DNA of 64,000 nucleotides from Microbacterium sp. 18062 (GTDB lineage Bacteria > Actinomycetota > Actinomycetes > Actinomycetales > Microbacteriaceae): positions 1-64,000 of the forward strand of contig NZ_CACSKB010000017.1 in NCBI RefSeq assembly GCF_902706225.1. The letters are read 5' to 3'. Under the pieces are notes generated by a model. That model saw only the letters and a list, made by a program, of their open reading frames with translations. It made no database searches and was not told the DNA's origin. The position numbers and the translations under genes were made by a program. This document shows, piece by piece, positions 58,589 through 64,000 of the stretch (position 1 is the first letter of the stretch; each line of letters starts with the position of its first letter).

Positions 58589-60240
58589 GACTCACCGACA
58601 CCAGCGACCTGTGGTGGAAGACCGCCGTCTTCTACAACCTCGACGTGAAGACCTATCTCGACGCCGACGACGACGGGGTCGGCGACCTGCGGGGCCTCGC
58701 CCAGCGGCTCGACCACCTCGCCGAGCTCGGCGTCACCTGCCTGTGGCTCGCGCCCTTCTACCCGTCGCCGCAGCGCGACAACGGGTACGACATCGAGGAC
58801 TACTACGGCGTCGACGCGCGCTACGGCACCCTCGGCGACATGGTCGAGGTGCTGCGCACGGCGCACGACCGCGGCATGCGAGTGATCGTCGACCTCGTCG
58901 TCAACCACACCTCCGACCGGCATCCGTGGTTCCAGGCGGCGCGGAAGAGCCCGGACAGCCGCTACCGGCACTACTACCAGTGGCGCGACGACGTGCCGGA
59001 CGATGCCCCCGAGAGCATGTTCCCCGACGTCGAGGACGGCGTCTGGCGCTACGACGAGGTCGCGGAGCAGTACTACCGGCACTCCTTCTACCGGCACCAG
59101 CCCGACCTCGCGACCGACCATCCAGAGGTGCGCGAAGAGATCGCGAAGGTCATCGGCTTCTGGCTCGAGCTGGGCGTCGACGGCTTCCGCGTCGACGCCG
59201 TGCCGCACGTCATCGACGGCGAGAGCGGCCCCGAGCACGACTTCCTGCGCTCGCTGCGCGGCTACGTCTCGCGCCGCCGCGGCCACGCGACGCTGCTGGG
59301 AGAGGTGAACGTGCCGTACGACGAGCAGAGCGCGTTCTTCGGCGACGTCGACGGCGACGAGCTCACCATGCAGTTCGACTTCGTCGCCAACCAGCGCCTG
59401 TACCTGTCGCTCGCGCGCCAGGACGCCGCTCCCCTGCGCGACGCGCTCCTGTCGCGGCCCCCGATCGCGCTGGAGAACCAGTGGGGGAACTTCGTGCGCA
59501 ACCACGACGAGCTCACCCTGGACCAGCTCAGCGACGACGAGCGCGCCGAGGTCTTCGACGCCTTCGCGCCCGATGAGGGCCAGCGCATCCACGACCGGGG
59601 CATCACCCGCCGGCTGCCGCCGATGCTCGACGACGATCCGCGCCGCATCCGCATGGTCTACAGCCTGATCTTCTCGCTGCCCGGAGCTCCCGTGCTCTAC
59701 TACGGCGAGGAGATCGGCATGGGCGAGGACCCCCGCATCCAGGGGAGCCGCGCGGCCGTGCGCACCCCGATGCAGTGGACGGATGCCGACGACGCGGGCT
59801 TCTCGCACGCCAAGCCCGAAGACCTCGTCGCCCCGATCGTGGCGGGCGGGTTCGCGCCGCAGCACATCAACGTGGCGCAGCAGCGGCACGACCCCGAGTC
59901 GTTCCTGCGCTTCGTGCAGCAGCTCGTCCGCACGTACCGCGGGGCGCCCGAGATCGGATGGGGCGATCTCGCGATCCTCGACCAGCCGCATCCCTCCGTG
60001 CTGGCGCACTCGGTGACCAGCGAGCTCGGCGTGCTCGTCGCGGCGCACAACTTCGCACCCGACGGACGCGCCTTCCGCGTCGAGGTCGAGGGCGCCGACG
60101 CCGACTGGCGCGTCGTGAGCCTGCTCGGCGAGGACCCCGCGCCGGTCGCGCTCGAGGACGGCGGGTTCGACGTCGAGCTCGGCGGCTACGGCCACCGCTG
60201 GTGGCGGGTCATCCGCCCCGGCGAGCGCCGCATCGCGTGA
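58585..60240 (+). CDS. GH13 alpha-amylase family enzyme, trehalose-synthase-like
   Basis: A 551-residue GH13 enzyme. The four conserved regions are VIVDLVVNHTSDRHPWF, GFRVDAVPHVI (nucleophile Asp), LLGEVNVPYDE (acid/base Glu) and FVRNHDELTL (HD). The N-terminus WWKTAVFYNLDVKTYLDADD is like trehalose synthase (TreS), which interconverts maltose and trehalose, but no maltokinase domain is present. A hydrolase or sucrose/trehalose-modifying role is equally possible. The GTG start overlaps the preceding gene. Confidence 0.9.
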   Translation: MRLTDTSDLWWKTAVFYNLDVKTYLDADDDGVGDLRGLAQRLDHLAELGVTCLWLAPFYPSPQRDNGYDIEDYYGVDARYGTLGDMVEVLRTAHDRGMRVIVDLVVNHTSDRHPWFQAARKSPDSRYRHYYQWRDDVPDDAPESMFPDVEDGVWRYDEVAEQYYRHSFYRHQPDLATDHPEVREEIAKVIGFWLELGVDGFRVDAVPHVIDGESGPEHDFLRSLRGYVSRRRGHATLLGEVNVPYDEQSAFFGDVDGDELTMQFDFVANQRLYLSLARQDAAPLRDALLSRPPIALENQWGNFVRNHDELTLDQLSDDERAEVFDAFAPDEGQRIHDRGITRRLPPMLDDDPRRIRMVYSLIFSLPGAPVLYYGEEIGMGEDPRIQGSRAAVRTPMQWTDADDAGFSHAKPEDLVAPIVAGGFAPQHINVAQQRHDPESFLRFVQQLVRTYRGAPEIGWGDLAILDQPHPSVLAHSVTSELGVLVAAHNFAPDGRAFRVEVEGADADWRVVSLLGEDPAPVALEDGGFDVELGGYGHRWWRVIRPGERRIA

Positions 60241-60275
60241 GTGAGCTCGCCGCCGCCCTCGCGAGTGTGCCACAT

Positions 60276-60307
60276 TTGTGACACAATGCGTATCACGTAG
60301 TTGATAC
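60276..60307. promoter_or_regulatory. Candidate YtrA/GntR operators upstream of the membrane gene
   Basis: TTGTGACACAA (60276-60286) is a perfect 11-bp palindrome, and gtatcacgtagttgatac (60290-60307) has 6-bp arms GTATCA/TGATAC. Both are in an AT-rich stretch right before the membrane-protein start and fit a GntR-type recognition site for the regulator encoded by the next gene but one. Confidence 0.55.
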
Positions 60308-60324
60308 ATTCCTAGGCGAGGCGC

Positions 60325-61245
60325 ATGTTCACCATCTATCTGTATCAGTACGGTCCGGCTGCGGTCGGACTCCTCGTCGCGCTCGGTGTCGCGTTCGTTC
60401 GCCGCCGCCTTCGAGTACCGCTGCCGAAGGGCGCCCGCCTCGCGACTGCCATCGGAGTGACGATCGCGCTCGGCTGCCTGATCGCCTTCTCCACGTGGAG
60501 CGCGTTCTCGACGTGGGTGCCATCCTTTGGCGAGGACACTTTCCTGGTCCTGATGCGTGCCGGATACCTCGCCCCGCTCGTCCTCTCTGCCGTCGCGCTG
60601 CTGTTCCTCGTCGTGCCGGTCCCTACGTCTGGTCCGCCGGGGTCCGCGGCCCTCGCCCCGCGCACCGTCCTCACCTTCGCTTCCCGCCGCTGGCTCGCGG
60701 CCACGGCGGGGGCGGTCGTCGCGATCGTCGCGATCGCGCTCCTCGCCGGCCTGGGCTCGAGCCCCGACCAAGCGGGCAGATACGTGCTGTACGAGGTGCG
60801 CCCGTCGTCCAACACGAGCGCCAGCACGACGATTTACGGATGGTGGTTCTCGCTGCCCAGTCTGATCGCCGTCGCGATCGTCGTCGCCATCGCGCTGTTG
60901 GGGATGGTCGTGATCTCGCGTCCCGCGCTCGCCGCCGACGCGCAGCATGACACCGCGATACGGAAGGCCCGTGTGCGCAACATCCTGGCCGTGAGCACCG
61001 GCGGGATCCTCCTCCATCTCGGCACCGTCCTGCGGTCCCTGTACGGCGCCTCGACCCTCCGCGCCGGATTCCCCGCCGGGCAAGCCGGCTGGGTCGAACT
61101 CGGCACCTCCTTCGCGGCGATCGGCCCCGCGCTGCTCGTCACGTCCTTCGTCACCGGCATCCTGGGCATCGCGATGTGGTGGTACGTCCTTCTGTCCGTT
61201 CTGCCCGTCCGGACGCGACAGCCGAGCGAACCCGCAGTCACGTGA
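60325..61245 (+). CDS. Hypothetical membrane protein
   Basis: A 306-residue integral membrane protein with about seven predicted spans (for example AAVGLLVALGVAFV, ATAIGVTIALGCLIAFS, LVLSAVALLFLVVPVP, AGAVVAIVAIALLAGLG, SLIAVAIVVAIALLGMVVIS, and two near the C-terminus). No conserved domain is recognised. The start ATG at 60325 has a weak AGGCGAGG upstream. Its stop overlaps the GntR regulator start (GTGA), so regulator and membrane protein form one unit; YtrA-type regulators often control a membrane stress or efflux system. Confidence 0.8.
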   Translation: MFTIYLYQYGPAAVGLLVALGVAFVRRRLRVPLPKGARLATAIGVTIALGCLIAFSTWSAFSTWVPSFGEDTFLVLMRAGYLAPLVLSAVALLFLVVPVPTSGPPGSAALAPRTVLTFASRRWLAATAGAVVAIVAIALLAGLGSSPDQAGRYVLYEVRPSSNTSASTTIYGWWFSLPSLIAVAIVVAIALLGMVVISRPALAADAQHDTAIRKARVRNILAVSTGGILLHLGTVLRSLYGASTLRAGFPAGQAGWVELGTSFAAIGPALLVTSFVTGILGIAMWWYVLLSVLPVRTRQPSEPAVT

Positions 61246-61595
61246 TCATCACCCTCGCCGACTCGGGCGTTCCGCTCGTCGACCAGATCCAGGATCAGAT
61301 CCGCGGGCTCATCACCACGGGTCTTCTCTCCGCGGACCAGCGGCTGCCATCCGTACGCCAGTTGGCCAGCGACCTCGGCGTGGCGCCCGGAACTGTCGCG
61401 AAAGCATACAGATCACTCGAGAGCGAGGGCTTCCTCGTCACGCGCATCGGCAGCGGCACGCGGGTGAGTGCCAGCGCGTCGGCCACGCCTCGAGAGGTGC
61501 TGGCCGCGGCCACGCGGCTCGCCGCCGCGAGCAGACGGGAGTCCGTCGGTCTCGATGAGGCCATCCGCGTCCTGCGGGCGATCTGGCCAGATTAG
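61242..61595 (+). CDS. GntR-family regulator, YtrA subfamily
   Basis: A 117-residue regulator consisting of a GntR winged helix (LVDQIQDQIRGLITTGLLSA, LPSVRQLASDLGVAPGTVAK, YRSLESEGFLVTRIGSGTRV) and only about 45 further residues, the hallmark of the YtrA subfamily that lacks a large ligand domain. The GTG start overlaps the membrane-protein stop. It probably represses its own operon through the palindromes at 60276-60307. YtrA regulators usually accompany an ABC transporter; none is present here. Confidence 0.9.
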   Translation: MIITLADSGVPLVDQIQDQIRGLITTGLLSADQRLPSVRQLASDLGVAPGTVAKAYRSLESEGFLVTRIGSGTRVSASASATPREVLAAATRLAAASRRESVGLDEAIRVLRAIWPD

Positions 61596-61680
61596 CCCGC
61601 AGGCCGGACCCGCGCGCACACGTCTACGACGCGAGCTGGGCGGCGTGCGCCCGCGAACTCGGCATACGCTCGTCAGCGCC

Positions 61681-61705
61681 GACCGGCGTCTTCAGGACGC
61701 CGGTC
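61681..61705 (+). terminator. Hairpin downstream of the gntR gene
   Basis: gaccggcgtc, a 5-base loop (ttcag) and gacgccggtc form a perfect 10-bp stem, 85 bp after the gntR stop. A second weaker stem (gacgcag / ctgcgtc) is at 61719-61744. No U-tract. Confidence 0.55.
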
Positions 61706-61776
61706 TTGCCGAGTCCCCGACGCAGACGGCGGCTCGACTGCGTCTGTAGTCGCCGAACAGGACCACGGATGCGCCG

Positions 61777-62058
61777 TCAGGGCGTGATGGGCTCCCCCAC
61801 CGCCGCCAGCGGCGCGAACACCATGGTGGTCAGGTCGGCGCTGTCGCTCACGCCGGTGCCGGCGGCGAAGAGCCGATCGCGGGCCTCGGCGGCCGATCCC
61901 TCGATCTCGTAGAGGGTCGCGTACCGGTGCACGACCGGTGCGCCCGGCGCATCCGCCGTCTGGAAGGGCTGCGCCGACACGAAGCCGGGCACGGCGAGCA
62001 CCTCCGTGATGTGGTCGCCCCAGTACCAGGCACGGAACTCCTCGTCCTTGCCCTCGAC
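61777..62058 (-). pseudogene. 5'-truncated small protein (dimeric alpha-beta barrel/EthD-like)
   Basis: The open frame gives EGKDEEFRAWYWGDHITEVL and then AVPGFVSAQPFQ, ending FAPLAAVGEPITP. This is the middle and end of a ~100-residue ferredoxin-like domain protein of the kind with a 'M..VxTxPxEGxDEEFxxWYDxxHIxEV' N-terminus. The first ~10 residues including the start codon are missing, replaced at 62059 by TGA TGA and then the integrase remnant. An internal GTG at 62001 could initiate a 74-residue product, but the fold would be incomplete. Confidence 0.7.
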
Positions 62059-62060
62059 TC

Positions 62061-62312
62061 ATCACCGCGGACGCCATCACAGGTGAGGTCATCGACGACC
62101 TCCGACACACCGCGGCGTCGCTCGCGATCGCGGCCGACGCGAACGTGAAGGCCGTGCAGCGGATGCTCGGGCACGCCTCGGCGAGCATGACGCTCGACGT
62201 CTATGCCGAGCTGTTCGACGACGATCTCGACGCCGTTTCGGACGCGCTCGATCAGGCGCGCGCTCGCTCGAGTGTTAGCACCGCGTTAGCACGGGGCGCT
62301 TCCGGAACGTGA
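62061..62312 (+). pseudogene. C-terminal remnant of a tyrosine integrase
   Basis: The frame encodes the end of a phage-type tyrosine recombinase: DLRHTAASLAIAADANVKAV (R-H-x2 box), QRMLGHASASMTLDVYAELF (second His box and catalytic Tyr) and a Lys/Arg-poor tail to the stop at 62312. The N-terminal DNA-binding and core domains are lost; the first ~10 codons do not look like an integrase. It lies immediately 3' of tRNA-Ser(CGA), the classical integration target. Confidence 0.85.
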
Positions 62313-62360
62313 CGAAACCCCCGCGATCCCAGTGTTCCCAAGGGTTCTGCGGGGGTTTCG
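62313..62360. terminator. Bidirectional hairpin between integrase remnant and tRNA-Ser
   Basis: cgaaacccccgc (62313-62324) and gcgggggtttcg (62349-62360) form a perfect 12-bp stem. It is just beyond the tRNA 3' end and probably terminates the tRNA transcript. Confidence 0.75.
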
Positions 62361-62362
62361 GA

Positions 62363-62453
62363 TGGCGGTGACGGTGGGATTTGAACCCACGGTAGGGGGT
62401 TACCCTACACAACTTTTCGAGAGTTGCACCTTCGGCCGCTCGGACACGTCACC
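62363..62453 (-). tRNA. tRNA-Ser(CGA)
   Basis: A type II tRNA of 91 nt including an encoded CCA. The acceptor stem is GGTGACG/CGTCACC with discriminator G; the D arm TGTCCGAGCGG, anticodon loop CTCGAAA (anticodon CGA at 62417-62419), a long variable arm and the T arm with GGTTCAAATC are all visible. It reads UCG codons. Its 3' half has served as an attachment site for an integrative element, shown by the adjoining integrase remnant. Confidence 0.97.
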
Positions 62454-62544
62454 GCCGACGAGTTTACGTCAGGTTCATCCGCGCCGCCAATCGATGATCG
62501 GCCGTATCCGCGCGGCGGCCCGGACGGACGCTCACCCCCGGGGG

Positions 62545-62979
62545 TCACCAGCCGCGCGCGACGTCGGCATGCACGCGGAGGATGTCCTCGGTCGTGCCCT
62601 CGGGCGCGCGGCCGATGCCGCACTCCGTCGCGACGCCGAAGCGCGCCACGTACCGGGATGCCGCGGCCGCGCGACGCAGGGCGCCCTCGGCGCCGTCCTC
62701 GCGGCGCACAAGACCCCGGTACAGCTCGACGCCCTCGCCGAGTCGCAGCTCGGTCAGCGACGCGAAGCACGCCTCGTCGTCGCGCTCGATCGGCACCGGC
62801 AGGTGCAGCCACGTGAGGGGACGCGTCGCGGCATCCTGCACCGCGTTCGCGAAGCGGGTGAGATTGGCCGCATCCGCCGGCTCGACGAAGTGCTTCTCCC
62901 CCGCGTCGCCGTAGCAGAGGTGCACGCCGACCTCGACGTCGGCCGGCACCCGGTCGACACCCGGCGATGCGGCTTACTC
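62545..62979 (-). pseudogene. 5'-truncated methionine-synthase-like protein
   Basis: The open frame (about 144 codons) holds only the end of a protein related to cobalamin-independent methionine synthase/UroD-fold proteins: EVGVHLCYGDAGEKHFVEPA, ANLTRFANAV, WLHLPVPIERDD and ATECGIGR. The full-length family is about 350 residues. A stop (TAA) closes the frame just upstream and the next gene, ldh, begins on the opposite strand. A GTG at 62949 could start a 134-residue piece. Most likely it was truncated by the same rearrangement that left the integrase remnant. Confidence 0.65.
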
Positions 62980-63029
62980 ACGGCTCGCGTCTCTGGCTCG
63001 CCGCATCCGGCACTGCCAGACTGGAGGGC

Positions 63030-63980
63030 ATGACTGCCATCGAGAACTCCAAGCTCACCGTCGTCGGAGCGGGAAGCGTCGGCTCGAGCGTCGCGTATGC
63101 CGCGCTCATCCGCGGTTCGGCTCGTCACGTCGCGCTGTACGACATCTCGACCGCGAAGGTCGAGGCCGAGGTGCTCGACCTCGCCCACGGCACGCAGTTC
63201 ACCGGCTCGAGCGACATCATCGGCGGCAGCGACCTCTCGGTCGTCGAAGGATCGCACGTCGTGGTCATCACCGCTGGCGCCAAGCAGAACCCCGGACAGA
63301 GCCGCATCGAGCTCGCCGGTGTGAATGCCGGCATCCTCAAGTCCATGATGCCGCAGCTGCTCGAGGTCGCCCCCAACGCGATCTACGTGATCGTCACGAA
63401 CCCGTGCGACGTGCTGACCGTGCTCGCGCACGAGTCCACGGGGCTTCCCCCCGAGCGGATCTTCGCCTCCGGCACGGTGCTCGACACGTCGCGGCTGCGG
63501 TGGAAGCTCGCCCAGCGCGCGGGTGTCTCGTCGTCGAGCGTGCACGCCTACATCGTCGGCGAGCACGGCGACACCGAGTTCCCGCTGTGGTCGACGGCAT
63601 CCATCGGCACCGTGCCGATCCTCGACTGGCAGACCGAGAACCACCCGAGGATGACCGTTCCGGAGCTCGACGAGATCGCGGTCGACGTGCGCGACGCGGC
63701 CTACAAGGTGATCCAGGGCAAGGGCGCGACCAACTACGCGATCGGCCTGTCGAGCGCCCGCATCGTCGAGGCGATCCTGCACGACGAGCACGCGGTGATG
63801 CCGGTGTCGACCGTGCTGAGCGGCTACCACGGCATCGACGGCGTCGCCCTGTCGGTGCCCTCTATCGTGAGCGCCCGCGGCGCGTTCCCGGTGTCGGAGA
63901 CCCCGTACAGCGAGCGCGAGCTCGAGCTGCTCCGCCACTCCGCCGAGTCGCTCCGCGACGTCGCCGAGTCGCTGCGCTGA
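63030..63980 (+). CDS. ldh: L-lactate dehydrogenase
   Basis: A 316-residue NAD-dependent LDH. The Rossmann start is LTVVGAGSVGSSVAYAALIR; then VVITAGAKQNPGQSRIELAG, VTNPCDVLTVLAHEST, the substrate Arg in ASGTVLDTSRLRWKLA and the catalytic His in IVGEHGDTEFPLWS. It reduces pyruvate to L-lactate in the cytosol. The ATG at 63030 has GGAGGG just upstream; an open extension to 62967 is not supported. Together with phosphoketolase at the other end it gives a heterofermentative flavour, but the two are not linked in one operon. Confidence 0.95.
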   Translation: MTAIENSKLTVVGAGSVGSSVAYAALIRGSARHVALYDISTAKVEAEVLDLAHGTQFTGSSDIIGGSDLSVVEGSHVVVITAGAKQNPGQSRIELAGVNAGILKSMMPQLLEVAPNAIYVIVTNPCDVLTVLAHESTGLPPERIFASGTVLDTSRLRWKLAQRAGVSSSSVHAYIVGEHGDTEFPLWSTASIGTVPILDWQTENHPRMTVPELDEIAVDVRDAAYKVIQGKGATNYAIGLSSARIVEAILHDEHAVMPVSTVLSGYHGIDGVALSVPSIVSARGAFPVSETPYSERELELLRHSAESLRDVAESLR

Positions 63981-64000
63981 TGCTCGCTCTCCCGTCCCCT

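Overview
This is a 64 kb chromosomal window from a very GC-rich actinobacterium. Dense overlapping ATGA/GTGA gene junctions, frequent GTG starts, the recurring 'ggatgcgg/gcatccg' word, a C-terminal LAATG sorting signal and Microbacteriaceae-style gene content suggest Microbacterium or a close relative. The taxon is inferred, because no rRNA gene is present. No complete phage, plasmid, transposase or CRISPR array is visible. The window is an accessory catabolic region: transport-plus-enzyme operons, each beside its own regulator.

Layout. 0.1-9.2 kb: phosphoketolase, a cyclodeaminase-like protein, a translationally coupled trio (acyl-CoA dehydrogenase-like, PIG-L deacetylase/methyltransferase fusion, glycosyltransferase), a small acidic protein, MarR, a deazaflavin-type oxidoreductase and a phosphodiesterase. 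9.2-15.2 kb: a Rieske oxygenase operon (TIM-barrel enzyme, oxygenase, reductase, alcohol dehydrogenase) divergent from a double-module Lrp regulator, which is followed by a stand-alone EPSP-synthase-derived domain. 15.2-23.8 kb: an amino-acid ABC transporter operon with an AruI-like decarboxylase, a guanidine-modifying enzyme, an N-carbamoyl hydrolase and a D-2-hydroxyacid dehydrogenase, divergent from a second double Lrp. The logic points to catabolism of an arginine-like guanidino compound. 23.9-33.4 kb: a peptide-type ABC transporter with HyuA-like and DUF917 proteins, divergent from a PucR regulator. 33.5-35.1 kb: an FMN protein and an orphan iron-sulfur reductase.

35.2-41.7 kb: a putA operon (proline to glutamate) divergent from LysR. 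41.7-47.1 kb: a repeat-rich and decayed stretch with a double IclR regulator, a sarcosine-oxidase-like flavoenzyme, a deletion scar of a peptide ABC transporter, an alpha/beta hydrolase and a cupin. 47.1-57.4 kb: a six-gene operon led by its own lacI gene (LacI, sugar ABC transporter, GH127 beta-L-arabinofuranosidase, giant sortase-anchored glycosidase) behind a perfect 39-bp operator palindrome; probably plant arabinoside use. 57.6-60.2 kb: a flavin oxidoreductase coupled to a GH13 enzyme. 60.3-61.6 kb: a membrane protein with a YtrA-type GntR regulator. 61.8-64 kb: an integration scar (integrase tail beside tRNA-Ser(CGA), flanked by truncated genes) and lactate dehydrogenase.
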